Shown here piece after piece: positions 53,234 through 62,033 of a stretch of DNA of 64,000 nt. A model generated the notes under the pieces. That model saw nothing but the letters and a program-made list of their open reading frames with translations, did no database searches and was not told where the DNA came from. A program made the position numbers and the translations under genes. Source of the stretch: JAAYCI01 sp964472465 (GTDB lineage Bacteria; Bacillota; Clostridia; Oscillospirales; Ruminococcaceae); assembly GCA_964472465.1 (NCBI GenBank), contig CAYYLW010000001.1, positions 1 to 64,000 on the forward strand. The letters run 5' to 3'. Numbering within the stretch: position 1 is the stretch's first letter; every line of letters begins with the position of its first letter.

Positions 53234-53986
53234 TTATTTGTGCGCGGCCCGGCAGGCCTCTACAAAATACCGGAACAGAGCGTCCACCGGCTCTACCTTA
53301 CCAATTAGATCCTCTGGGTGGAACTGCACCGCCAACACAAAAACATCTCCTTCGGCTTCTATCCCCTCCACCACGCCATCCTCTGCTTGTGCCACGGCCC
53401 GAAGCCCTGTACCCAGGCGCTGCACCGCTTGGTGGTGTAGGGAATTCACAACGAAGCTGTTTGTAGAAAGTGCCTCGTAAAGCAGGCTTCCTGCATGCAC
53501 CTGCAATGCGTGTGTAGGAATAGCCCTGTGAATGGTTTGCGCATGTGGCAGGGAATTTGGTAACTGCGTGTGAATATCCTGGTACAGGCTGCCCCCCATG
53601 GCTGCATTGATGAGCTGGCAACCCCGACAGATACCCAACACAGGCTTTCTTGCAGCAACCGCCATCCGAAGCAGCTCCGCCTCCACTTGGTCCCGGGCAA
53701 GGTCGTATCGCCCTTGCTCGAAAAGCGGGGTTTCTCCGTAAAAAGCGGGGTCCACATCGATGCCACCCGCTAGCAAAAGGCCGTCCACAGCCTCTATAAA
53801 ATTGTGCAGGGCGCCGGGCGGCTGCGTAGTAGCCGGAAGCAAAAAGGTACTGGCCCCGGCGGCGGCCACCGCATCCACATAGCTGCGCGGCATCACATAC
53901 TCCGGCAAGCCGTGCGGGTCACTTTCCCGCCTAGGCTCTAAAAATGCGGGAATCCCCACCATAATCTCTCTGGGTTTACTGGCCAT
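53234..53986 (-). CDS. Class I amidotransferase-like hydrolase (peptidase C26, PuuD-like)
   Basis: 250 residues. GICRGCQLINAAMGGSLYQD near residue 115 carries the nucleophile Cys, VVNSLHHQAVQ the mid-domain block and VQFHPED near 222 the catalytic His-Glu. The closest known members hydrolyse gamma-glutamyl-GABA and related gamma-glutamyl amides. It overlaps the upstream UroD-like gene by 11 bases and precedes the transporter. A role in cleaving a gamma-glutamyl or similar amide of the imported compound is possible. Confidence 0.85.
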   Translation of the reverse strand: MASKPREIMVGIPAFLEPRRESDPHGLPEYVMPRSYVDAVAAAGASTFLLPATTQPPGALHNFIEAVDGLLLAGGIDVDPAFYGETPLFEQGRYDLARDQVEAELLRMAVAARKPVLGICRGCQLINAAMGGSLYQDIHTQLPNSLPHAQTIHRAIPTHALQVHAGSLLYEALSTNSFVVNSLHHQAVQRLGTGLRAVAQAEDGVVEGIEAEGDVFVLAVQFHPEDLIGKVEPVDALFRYFVEACRAAHK

Positions 53987-55115
53987 AAGCGCGCAATACC
54001 TTTTGTACGGCTTCCTGCAATTGGGCAGGGTTTGGGCTTGGCTCTAAGGTGACCGGCCCCAATTCGGCCATCAAACGGCTAATGGCTGTAATATTTTCCA
54101 TCGGGGTATCGCAGGGAACCGCATCTCCGGTGCTCAGTAGAAAACCCGTTTTATCTTCAATGTTCAGAAGGCACTGCACCACGCTTTGCAAACATTGCTC
54201 CAAAGTCATAAAACGTAAGTGCGGCGGTTCAATACCGCCAATGATCACCTTGCCCGGCCAGACCTTTCTGGCGCTCCAGGGGGGCATGTCTCCGGTGGTG
54301 GGCGGGCAAACCGAATCAATGCCGTCCACGTTCAGCGCGCCTATTTCACTGGCAAACCCAGCCAGTTTACCGCACATGTGGGTGATGAACACCTTGCCCT
54401 GCGCCCGTACAATACGGCTGTATTCCTCGATGCAGGGGGAGGAATACTGGGTGAACATGTCCCGGCTCATCACCGTTGTGGAGGTGTCCTCATAATCAAT
54501 CACCACGGCGGTGGGTACTTGTTCCATAGCCTTATAATGTTGTAAATTTCTTTTGTGCAGGGCTGCCATCAACGCTTCCATCTCATCCGGGTAATCCTGC
54601 AAGAAATAAACGGTGTTTTCCACCCCGCAATCGAACTGCAACAGTTCCTGTATCGGACTCATTGGACCGGTAAGTGTAGCAATGCCGTTTTCGGCAATTT
54701 TCTCATCTTCCAGGGAAAACCCGGCGGCATCGGGCGCAAAACTGGTATGATCTGCAAGCCAGGTCATTGTCAATATATCTTCATAACTTTGTATGAAATG
54801 GCCGGTGATAACAGCAGTGCCACCAGTATATTTGCGCGTTTCTGTCAAGCTGCCATGGGGTGTCTCGTAAATGCGCAAACGGTGCCCGGCAGGATATTCC
54901 TCATGATAACAGGCATCCTCCAATATCTCACTGGTGCCTTTTACATGCCGTTCCATGATATCTACGTTGGCTTCTTTCAGAAAAGCCACCAAGTCGTCCG
55001 GCCTGCCCTGCGTAGGCAGAGACTGTGAGAAATACTCATCCACCAACGGTGTCCAGGGCATGCGGTCTACCGGTTGGCGGTGTAAGGCCGCTAAAATACG
55101 TTCTCTTCCTGTCAT
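53976..55115 (-). CDS. UroD-like protein 3 (Zn motif retained)
   Basis: 379 residues of the UroD-like fold. FITHMCGKLAGF gives the H-x-C pair and DAVPCDTPMENI a third Cys about 75 residues further on, as in MtaA/MtbA-type methylcobamide:thiol methyltransferases. It is the first gene of the transporter operon, downstream of the promoter at 55227-55255. Function is unproven; its position upstream of a C26 hydrolase and sugar importer ties it to substrate use, not to haem. Confidence 0.8.
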   Translation of the reverse strand: MTGRERILAALHRQPVDRMPWTPLVDEYFSQSLPTQGRPDDLVAFLKEANVDIMERHVKGTSEILEDACYHEEYPAGHRLRIYETPHGSLTETRKYTGGTAVITGHFIQSYEDILTMTWLADHTSFAPDAAGFSLEDEKIAENGIATLTGPMSPIQELLQFDCGVENTVYFLQDYPDEMEALMAALHKRNLQHYKAMEQVPTAVVIDYEDTSTTVMSRDMFTQYSSPCIEEYSRIVRAQGKVFITHMCGKLAGFASEIGALNVDGIDSVCPPTTGDMPPWSARKVWPGKVIIGGIEPPHLRFMTLEQCLQSVVQCLLNIEDKTGFLLSTGDAVPCDTPMENITAISRLMAELGPVTLEPSPNPAQLQEAVQKVLRAYGQ

Positions 55116-55201
55116 TACTAAGCACCGGTCCTTTCAAAAAACAAAAGAAGCTACGCTCATATAGCACTGTTAAATAGCTGTGGTCTTAACACAACATGGC
55201 G

Positions 55202-55214
55202 TAAATTGAATTTA
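55202..55214. promoter_or_regulatory. Palindromic operator candidate at the transporter-operon promoter
   Basis: TAAATTGAATTTA (6-bp arms, one-base centre) lies just downstream of the minus-strand promoter, at about +6 to +18. ROK repressors of the XylR/NagC type bind similar AT-rich palindromes. Confidence 0.4.
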
Positions 55215-55226
55215 TTACATGGTGTT

Positions 55227-55255
55227 ATAATACAATACGGGTAACAGAAAAGCAA
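55227..55255 (-). promoter_or_regulatory. Promoter of the UroD-like/C26/ABC transporter operon
   Basis: On the minus strand TTGCTT (55255-55250), 17 bases, TATTAT (55232-55227). Start site near 55220, a leader of about 105 bases to the UroD-like gene. The palindrome at 55202-55214 lies at its start site. It sits in a 342-base gap (55116-55457) with the ROK terminator. Confidence 0.55.
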
Positions 55256-55270
55256 TTAGAAGTATAGCAC

Positions 55271-55307
55271 AAAAAATACGCCCATATCTGTACGATATGG
55301 GCGTATT
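55271..55307 (-). terminator. Terminator of the ROK gene
   Basis: A perfect 14-bp stem (AATACGCCCATATC, 55275-55288, with 55294-55307) and 5-base loop, followed on the minus strand by TTTTTT. It sits 150 bases after the ROK stop codon. Confidence 0.8.
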
Positions 55308-55457
55308 AGCCATATTAGGCATACATTTATTGGTATATATTATGCATCTATTACAGTTGAGTTGCGGTTTAAAATTCGTTATAATAAAACCGTCCCAATA
55401 TTAGTTTTATGATAAAATATATAGCACAAGCTTTATCTATTCTCGGCGAAAAATCCC

Positions 55458-56663
55458 TTAGCACTCGCTTCGATCCTCTAGGGTGGCGGTGATAAACCGC
55501 TCTTCCAAGCAATCCTCACAAGCCAGAATGCAGGCGCCCAACACACTGCCCTGCCCCCGGGAACTGGATAGCAAAATGGCGCAGGAAGCATGGAGCGGTT
55601 TGAAGGCCATCCGGTTCAGCCGCGCTTCCATGGAGGAAACCAATTCCCCAAAATAGCGAAAAAATGGTCCGCTGGCTACAATGGCGGAGGGGTTATACAT
55701 GTTGATTAAAATGTTTAAGGCAATTTCTATATACTTTGCAATGTCATCTAGCAAATCTACCGCCCAGGATTCTCCGCTTTTGTAGGCCTCAGCCAAATCG
55801 GCGTAGCCGGTAATTGTCTCTGAAAATTGCAGGGCATTGCGCACCACAAAACGCTCTGCCACATAGGTTTGCAGACAGCCCACCCGTCCACAGTCACAAC
55901 GGATTTTGTTGGTGGCATCCACAATAATATGCCCGATTTCCCCCGCAGCGTTTTGCTTACCCCGCACAATCGTGCCGTGGCTGGCTGCCGCCGCACCCAT
56001 GCCGGAGCCAATGTGTAGCACCACCAAATTGTCGCTTTCCTCGGCGCTGATGAAGATTTTTTCCCCCATCAGCTCGGCCTTTACATCATTTTCCACCAGG
56101 GTGGGAAGACCAAACTTGTTTTCAAATATTTTGGCCAAGGGTAAATTTTCCCACTTCGTTTGCGGAGAAAGTACCACTGTCCCGGTCACCGGGTCTACTG
56201 TGCCCCCAATGGAAACCCCCACCCCGATTACCTTTGTGGCGGAAAGACCCAGTTTTTCAAGCAGCAGCCGATACAAAGCATGGGCCCGAGCCGCCACCTC
56301 GTCTGGGTTGCTGGGGAAGGTCTCGAACCACTCCTGCTCCAGTCCCAACATCTGGTAGCAAAAGTCTCCAATACACACTTTTAAAAATTTGGAGTCGATT
56401 TCCACTCCTACTGCATATACGCTATCGTTTACCAGGTCCAGCAGCACGGCTTTCCGGCCCACTTTTCCACCAATCTCTTTGGTTTCCCGCACAAGCCCCA
56501 TGTTTTGCAGCAGCATAATGATGCGCGTTACACTGGGCGGGCTAATTTGCAGCTTTTTGGCAATTTCTGCACGGGAAATTGGCCGGTACAGGCGCAGGGC
56601 ATCCAGCACCAGTTTCATATTGTTCACTTTGATATCGCTCTGGTCGCGGCTACGGTTTTGCAT
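55458..56663 (-). CDS. ROK-family transcriptional regulator (XylR/NagC type)
   Basis: 401 residues. A winged-HTH at residues about 15-70 (PISRAEIAKKLQISPPSVTRII) precedes a sugar-kinase-like ROK domain with GVGVSIGGTVDP, GHIIVDATNKIRCDCGRVGCLQTYV (the zinc-binding CxCGxxGC motif) near residue 250 and an intact H-x-C context. It is divergent to the M24-like operon and followed by a terminator. Probably a repressor relieved by a sugar, controlling the transporter operon through the AT-rich palindromes. Confidence 0.9.
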   Translation of the reverse strand: MQNRSRDQSDIKVNNMKLVLDALRLYRPISRAEIAKKLQISPPSVTRIIMLLQNMGLVRETKEIGGKVGRKAVLLDLVNDSVYAVGVEIDSKFLKVCIGDFCYQMLGLEQEWFETFPSNPDEVAARAHALYRLLLEKLGLSATKVIGVGVSIGGTVDPVTGTVVLSPQTKWENLPLAKIFENKFGLPTLVENDVKAELMGEKIFISAEESDNLVVLHIGSGMGAAAASHGTIVRGKQNAAGEIGHIIVDATNKIRCDCGRVGCLQTYVAERFVVRNALQFSETITGYADLAEAYKSGESWAVDLLDDIAKYIEIALNILINMYNPSAIVASGPFFRYFGELVSSMEARLNRMAFKPLHASCAILLSSSRGQGSVLGACILACEDCLEERFITATLEDRSEC

Positions 56664-56703
56664 GGGTATCTCCTATTGCTTTGGCAAAGAGCGGCTGCGG
56701 TAT

Positions 56704-56731
56704 TTGGTAAAAGTGTAGCATGAAATATTCT
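56704..56731 (+). promoter_or_regulatory. Candidate promoter of the M24-like operon
   Basis: TTGGTA (56704-56709), 16 bases, TATTCT (56726-56731), about 50 bases before the ATG at 56779, in the gap divergent to the ROK gene. Match is modest. Confidence 0.35.
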
Positions 56732-56778
56732 CTCAAGCAATGGTTATTCATTTGCACCAAGAAAGGTAGTGGTACTTT

Positions 56779-58176
56779 ATGAAGCAGGTTAAACTGAAGC
56801 CCTGTAACCCATTTTTCCTAACCGAACAGGAGGATGCCGAAATTCTGCTGGGAAAAGAGGATTATCTGGAGCGCATTCATGCGCTGCTGGAAAGAGCCAA
56901 ACAGGCAGGCCTAAGCCATGTGGTTTTATATGGAGACCGTGAGCATTTTGCCACAATGGATTATTTCAGCGGGGTAGACTGCCGTTTTGAAGAGGCCCTG
57001 CTCATCTTTGATAGGGAGGGCCGTGCCCATATTCTGGTGGGCAATGAGGGAATCTCACAAACATATTCCATCCCCTATGAGGTGGAAATGCACCTATACC
57101 AGAATTTTAGCCTGCCCGGCCAAACCAGGGATGAGCAGGAGGACCTGTCCACGATCATGAAAAAAACTGGGATAGATGCAAATAGCCGGGTGGGTATGGT
57201 GGGTTATAAATTTTTTGAAAAGAAATACATACCCACAGACCCTGCCCACACCTACGATATTCCCGCCTATATCATGGATGCTGTTTTTTCCATCTGCCCA
57301 GAAGAAAATGTGCAAAACTTCACCGAAGAGGTGATTGGTTTTCCCAATGGCATCCGCTTACAGCTACGCACCGCCAAGGAGATTGCCCGTATCGAGGGCG
57401 CGGGGAACCGCTCGGCCGCCGTGGTGCAGCGCATGCTGAAAAAACTGGCCCCCGGCATCACGGAACGCCAGCTTGCCTTTGGGGTGGCGGGGCTTGAAGC
57501 CGTGAATGTGCACCCCATGGTCAACTTTGGAGCAGAAAAAGTTCGTATTGGTGTTTCTTCCCCCGGCGACAGGGCACTTGTTCTGGGGGAGGTTTGCGGC
57601 ATATGTTATGGCGCGCGTTATTCGCTTACCTCACGGGTGGGCATTGCCGCCACAGGGCCGCAGGATGTGCAGCCTAGCTTGCAGCCCCATCTTGATTTCT
57701 ACCGGGCTGGCTGGCACGCGGTAGCCGAGGTGCTGGGCACACTGTGCGCAGGTGCGAAATGTGCCGACATTTACGAGGCCGCCATGCGGCATATTGGCGC
57801 ACCGGAATACAATGTCACCCTCAACATCACCCATTACAGCGGCGCTGACGAATGGCTCAATTCCCCTGTATGGAAAAATTCCCCGCATACCATTCACGAT
57901 GGGGCCCATATTCAACTGGATATCATTGCCAGTAACCCCAGCCCTGTGCGCAGCTGCATCTGTGAAGACGCAGTGGTGGTGGCAGGCCCCCGTTTACGCC
58001 AAAAGCTACAGGAAGAATACCCGCAGGTGTGGGAACGCATCGCCCAGCGGCAGGAAATGATCCGGCAAGAACTGGGGATTGAACTACATGACGACGTACT
58101 GCCCATGAGCAACTTGACATCGGTATATTTCCCCTATATGCTCAACCGGGATTCTATTTTTACGCTGGAGGGGTAA
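56779..58176 (+). CDS. M24-like (creatinase/aminopeptidase fold) protein lacking metal ligands
   Basis: 465 residues after GAAAGGTAG. An N-terminal creatinase-type domain is followed by a pita-bread-like domain from about residue 210 (RLQLRTAKEIARIEGAGNR). The normal DxG...SD.TR metal block reads GEVCGICYGARYSLTSR, so both Asp ligands are missing, and the usual EP block reads LDIIAS. Only the last E-D remains (CICEDAVVV). It may be a metal-free hydrolase as in creatinase, or a binding protein. It starts an operon with the glycosylasparaginase-like gene four bases on. Confidence 0.75.
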   Translation: MKQVKLKPCNPFFLTEQEDAEILLGKEDYLERIHALLERAKQAGLSHVVLYGDREHFATMDYFSGVDCRFEEALLIFDREGRAHILVGNEGISQTYSIPYEVEMHLYQNFSLPGQTRDEQEDLSTIMKKTGIDANSRVGMVGYKFFEKKYIPTDPAHTYDIPAYIMDAVFSICPEENVQNFTEEVIGFPNGIRLQLRTAKEIARIEGAGNRSAAVVQRMLKKLAPGITERQLAFGVAGLEAVNVHPMVNFGAEKVRIGVSSPGDRALVLGEVCGICYGARYSLTSRVGIAATGPQDVQPSLQPHLDFYRAGWHAVAEVLGTLCAGAKCADIYEAAMRHIGAPEYNVTLNITHYSGADEWLNSPVWKNSPHTIHDGAHIQLDIIASNPSPVRSCICEDAVVVAGPRLRQKLQEEYPQVWERIAQRQEMIRQELGIELHDDVLPMSNLTSVYFPYMLNRDSIFTLEG

Positions 58177-58179
58177 ACA

Positions 58180-59121
58180 TTGGGATACGCAATTCTGGCC
58201 ACATGGAAAATGGCCTATGAAGGAGTACAAAAAGCGGCGGGGCAACTGGCCGGGGGAGACACGGCCACCCAGGCGCTGGAAACTGCCATCAGCACGGTAG
58301 AGGATAACCCAAACTTTGTCTCCCTTGGCACCGGTGGCCTACCCAACAAACACGGTGAGGTAGAACTGGACGCCGCGTTTATGGATGGCAACACCCTGCA
58401 ATTTGGGGGTGTGATTGAGGTGCAAAACATCCGCAACCCAATCAAGGTGGCCATCCGCCTAAGCCAACATAGACGAAACTGCCTGCTGGCTGGCAAGGGC
58501 GCCGAGATGTATGCCCAGCAAAATGGGTTTGCCTTTACAAACCTACTGAGCGGGAACGCCAAAAGCCGCTGGGCCAAAAGCGTGGAGGAAAAATTCGATC
58601 CCGAGGCCCTAAGCGCCTATGCGGGGCACGATACCGTGTGTATGATTGGCCTGGACAGCCACGCCGGTATGGCGGTGGGCACCTCCACCTCCGGCCTTTT
58701 TATGAAGCACCCTGGCCGCGTGGGCGACAGCCCTGTCATCGGCTCCGGTTTTTACTGCGACAGCCAGGTGGGCGGCGCTTCGGTAACCGGTGTAGGGGAG
58801 GACTGCATGAAAGGGGTGCTCTCCTACGAAATGGTACGCCGCATGGCCGGTGGCATGACGCCACAACAGGCCTGCGAAAGCACCCTGTTTGGGCATTTGG
58901 ATAGGCTTGTCTCGCTGGGGCATAGCCCAGGTGTTACCGCCGTTATTGCCATGGACAAGAACGGCAACTTTGGCGCCGCCCAGAACATTGACCGTTTTGC
59001 GTTTGTGTATGCAAACCAGAACCAGCCCGTTACCATTTATATGTCTGTACGGGACGAAAAGGGCCATATTACGATAGCGCCCGCCACGCAAGCGGAGATA
59101 CAGGAGTATATTGACCCATGA
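58180..59121 (+). CDS. Glycosylasparaginase-type Ntn hydrolase
   Basis: 313 residues from TTG 58180, after a GGAGGGG site. GHDTVCMIGLDSHAGMAVGTSTSG near residue 150 contains the HDT motif whose Thr becomes the N-terminal nucleophile after self-cleavage, and KHPGRVGDSPVIGSG the conserved loop. No signal peptide, so it acts in the cytoplasm. The family splits GlcNAc-Asn or aspartyl amides. It overlaps the next gene (ATGA). It suggests use of N-glycan-derived asparagine conjugates, an inference. Confidence 0.88.
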   Translation: MGYAILATWKMAYEGVQKAAGQLAGGDTATQALETAISTVEDNPNFVSLGTGGLPNKHGEVELDAAFMDGNTLQFGGVIEVQNIRNPIKVAIRLSQHRRNCLLAGKGAEMYAQQNGFAFTNLLSGNAKSRWAKSVEEKFDPEALSAYAGHDTVCMIGLDSHAGMAVGTSTSGLFMKHPGRVGDSPVIGSGFYCDSQVGGASVTGVGEDCMKGVLSYEMVRRMAGGMTPQQACESTLFGHLDRLVSLGHSPGVTAVIAMDKNGNFGAAQNIDRFAFVYANQNQPVTIYMSVRDEKGHITIAPATQAEIQEYIDP

Positions 59122-60098
59122 AAAAACTACGTTTTGGAATGTTGGGCGCCGGCGTGATGGCCGGTTTTATGGCACAGACGCTTTGCGAAATGGAGGAAGT
59201 GGAGACGGTTGCCATTGCTTCCCGAGATATCACGCGGGCCAAAGAATTGGCCGAGCGCTTTCACTTTTCCAAGGCCCTGGGCTCGTACCAAGAACTGGTG
59301 GAGGACCCAACGCTGGATGTGATTTATATCAGCACGCCCAATTCCCTGCATTTTGCTCATGCAAAATTGGCGCTGGAACATGGCAAGCATGTGCTGTGTG
59401 AAAAGGCCTTCACCCTTAATGAAGCGGAGGCCCAGGCTCTATTTGATTTGGCTGAAAGCCAGGGGCTGTTCATCATGGAGGCCATGTGGACAAGGTTTCT
59501 TCCCTTTGTGCCAAAATTGCGCGCCCTGCTGGCAGAAGGGGCCATTGGCCAGCCCAAGCTGATGGAGGTCTCCTTTGGGGTGCGTAACCCCGGTATGGAG
59601 CGGCTGCACAAGGCCGCTCTTGGCGGCGGGGCACTGCTGGACACAGGGCTTTACGCCCTCACCTTTGCCCTGCTGTTTTTTGGGGAAGACTACCAAAGCG
59701 CCTCTAGCGTGGCCAGCCTTACAAGCGAAGGCGTGGATGGGCAGCACGCCATCACCCTGCACTACCCAGACGGAAAGCTGGCCGTTTTGCAGGCCAGCTG
59801 CGAGGCAAGCTTTGGTAACCAGGCGGTGATTTATGGTACCCAGGGGCGCATAGAGTGCGCACAATTCTGGCAGACACAAACCATCCTCGTCTATCCCGAC
59901 GGGCCGGGGGAGGTGCGGAAAATCAACGCCCCCTTTGCCATCAACGGCTACGAATACCAAGTGCGGGCAGTTGTGGCCGATATTTTGGCGGGCAAACGGG
60001 AAAACCAGGTGATGCCTTGGGCCGAAACACTAAAGATGATGCGGTTATACGATGGTTTTAGAAAAGAGTGGGGCCTTATTTACCCACAGGAAAAGTAG
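59118..60098 (+). CDS. Gfo/Idh/MocA-family oxidoreductase
   Basis: 326 residues. Rossmann start FGMLGAGVMAGFMAQTL, then YISTPNSLHFAHAKLALEHGKHVLCEKAFTLN (EKP motif as EKA) and EVSFGVRN. It is coupled to the glycosylasparaginase-like gene by ATGA. Family members oxidise or dehydrate sugars and cyclitols using NAD(P). Here it probably processes a released monosaccharide; the substrate is unknown. Confidence 0.88.
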   Translation: MKKLRFGMLGAGVMAGFMAQTLCEMEEVETVAIASRDITRAKELAERFHFSKALGSYQELVEDPTLDVIYISTPNSLHFAHAKLALEHGKHVLCEKAFTLNEAEAQALFDLAESQGLFIMEAMWTRFLPFVPKLRALLAEGAIGQPKLMEVSFGVRNPGMERLHKAALGGGALLDTGLYALTFALLFFGEDYQSASSVASLTSEGVDGQHAITLHYPDGKLAVLQASCEASFGNQAVIYGTQGRIECAQFWQTQTILVYPDGPGEVRKINAPFAINGYEYQVRAVVADILAGKRENQVMPWAETLKMMRLYDGFRKEWGLIYPQEK

Positions 60099-60146
60099 GC
60101 AAACCCACCGGCCACCACAGCGGAAAAGAGAAAAGAGGGAAACGGT

Positions 60147-60908
60147 ATGCGGATACTGATGTCGGGCGAGAGCTGGATGATCAATACCAACCACATAAAA
60201 GGCGTGGATATGTTTGTGGCGAATAGCTATGATGAAAGCAACGTGGATATTTTTAGGGCCATGTTCGAAAAGGCGGGTTTCTGCTTCGATTTTATCCCCT
60301 CCCACCTTGCCATTTCACAGTTTCCCGGCCGCGAGGGGCTAAAAAACTATGATGTGGTCATTCTGAGCGACATTGGAAGCGACACCTTGCTGCTGCACCC
60401 AGACGCAACTGTCCGCTTCCGGGCCTGTGAAAACCGCCTGGATGCTTTGGTGCAGTTTGTGGAAGAAGGGGGCGGCCTCATCATGTTTGGCGGCTGGAAT
60501 TCATTTTGCGGCCAGCGGGGCATTGCGCGGTATAACCGCAGCTCACTTGCCCAGGTGTTGCCCGTAACCATGTATGACTTTGATGACCGCGTGGAGGCGC
60601 CACAAGGCGTACAGCCGGAAATCACACGGGAAGGCCACCCCATTTTCCAGGGGGTAGACACCCACTTGCCCGCTTTTTTGGGCTATAACCAGCTCAAACC
60701 ACGGGAAGGCGCCGAGGTGCTGGGCTGGTTTGGGCAAGATGTGTTTATCGCCTGTGCCGAATACGGTAAAGGCCGTTCCATTGCATACGCCAGTGACATT
60801 ACCACCCACTGGGCCACACCCGAATGGGTTGAATCCAGCAATTACGAACGTTTGGTGCTGAACATGATGTGCTGGCTGGCCGGGAAAGCCACAGGGGAAA
60901 CCCGATGA
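60147..60908 (+). CDS. GATase1-like protein (PF07090/ThuA-like)
   Basis: 253 residues beginning MRILMSGESWMINTNHIKGVDMF, typical of the glutamine-amidotransferase-like family PF07090. VEEGGGLIMFGGWNSF near residue 115 and SDITTHWATPEWVE near the end are characteristic. The usual catalytic Cys-His-Glu triad is not obvious. Its genes often sit in sugar-use loci with DUF2961. It overlaps the GH172 gene by four bases (ATGA at 60905). Role unknown. Confidence 0.78.
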   Translation: MRILMSGESWMINTNHIKGVDMFVANSYDESNVDIFRAMFEKAGFCFDFIPSHLAISQFPGREGLKNYDVVILSDIGSDTLLLHPDATVRFRACENRLDALVQFVEEGGGLIMFGGWNSFCGQRGIARYNRSSLAQVLPVTMYDFDDRVEAPQGVQPEITREGHPIFQGVDTHLPAFLGYNQLKPREGAEVLGWFGQDVFIACAEYGKGRSIAYASDITTHWATPEWVESSNYERLVLNMMCWLAGKATGETR

Positions 60909-61993
60909 ACCCGCGCGGGCTTGTGTGTGACTTGGCCTCCTTGTCCCGTTTGTCCGGCGCAGAGACCCGTTCCATAAGCCCCGAAAATGAAACGGGGGAG
61001 CCCGGAGGGGGGGCGCGCTGCGCGTTGGAGGACGGCCAGGGGAAACATGCCGCGCGTGACCTGGGCAAGGGCTGGAAGGTAAACCCCTATGTGGTGCTTG
61101 CACCCGGTGAAACACGGGTACTGGCCGATATCGGGGGGCCAGGGGCCATTCAGCACATTTGGCTCACACTGGACGGCAGTTGGCGGTTTTCCATCCTGCG
61201 CATCTACTGGGATGGGCAAGCACAGCCCGCCGTAGAGTGCCCAGTGGGGGATTTCTTTTGTTGTGGCTGGGGCCGTTTTGCCCAGGTGTCCTCCCTGGCG
61301 GTATGCGTCAACCCTGCCAATTCCTTCAACTGCTATTGGCCCATGCCATTTCACAAGCATTGCCGCATCACCTTGGAAAACCTGGATGAAAAAGACCTCA
61401 CCGTCTTTTATCAAATCACCTATGCACTGGGCGGGCTAAGCCCCGAGGAGGGATATTTTCACGCACAGTTCCGCCGCTCGAACCCGCTGGCCTATAAGCA
61501 GCCGCATGTGCTGCTGGACGGTGTGCGTGGGCAGGGGCAATACGTGGGTACTTATATTGCATGGGGCGTTCACAACAACCGCTGGTGGGGTGAAGGCGAG
61601 GTAAAATTTTACCTGGATGGGGATGGGGAATACCCCACCATTTGTGGCACCGGTACTGAAGATTATTTCGGCGGCTCCTACTGCTTTGAAAACCCCGAAA
61701 AACCAGGCTCCTATCTCACCTATACCACCCCCTACGCCGGGTTTCACCAGGCCCTTCTGCCAGATGGGCACTACGCCAGCCAAACCCGTTTTGGCATGTA
61801 CCGCTGGCATATTACCGATCCTATCCGCTTTAAAAGGGAGTTGCGGGTGGATATCCAGGCCCTGGGCTGGCGCAGTGGGGAGCGGTATCTGCCGCTACAA
61901 GACGACATCTCTTCGGTGGCCTTTTGGTACCAAAGCCTGCCGGCGGCGCCCAGGCACCCCTTGCCGGAAAAGGACCTACTGGAGGTAATTTGA
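60905..61993 (+). CDS. DUF2961/GH172-family protein
   Basis: 362 residues from ATG 60905, overlapping the previous stop; an in-frame upstream ATG at 60869 lies inside that gene. GPGAIQHIWLTL near residue 80, HKHCRITLEN near 145 and the hallmark GTGTEDYFGGSYCF near residue 250 identify the family. Characterised members are fructofuranose or arabinofuranose-acting enzymes built as hexamers of jelly-roll domains. No signal peptide, so a cytoplasmic glycosidase. The exact sugar is unknown. Confidence 0.85.
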   Translation: MNPRGLVCDLASLSRLSGAETRSISPENETGEPGGGARCALEDGQGKHAARDLGKGWKVNPYVVLAPGETRVLADIGGPGAIQHIWLTLDGSWRFSILRIYWDGQAQPAVECPVGDFFCCGWGRFAQVSSLAVCVNPANSFNCYWPMPFHKHCRITLENLDEKDLTVFYQITYALGGLSPEEGYFHAQFRRSNPLAYKQPHVLLDGVRGQGQYVGTYIAWGVHNNRWWGEGEVKFYLDGDGEYPTICGTGTEDYFGGSYCFENPEKPGSYLTYTTPYAGFHQALLPDGHYASQTRFGMYRWHITDPIRFKRELRVDIQALGWRSGERYLPLQDDISSVAFWYQSLPAAPRHPLPEKDLLEVI

Positions 61994-62033
61994 GGCGTAT
62001 TCCCGCAGTTTTTTCACCTCTAGGAGGCAGATA

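Noticed and set aside
59439..59960. Long antisense frames opposite the Gfo/Idh/MocA gene and its neighbours
   Set aside because: These follow from codon bias on the other strand; no ribosome sites or recognisable domains.
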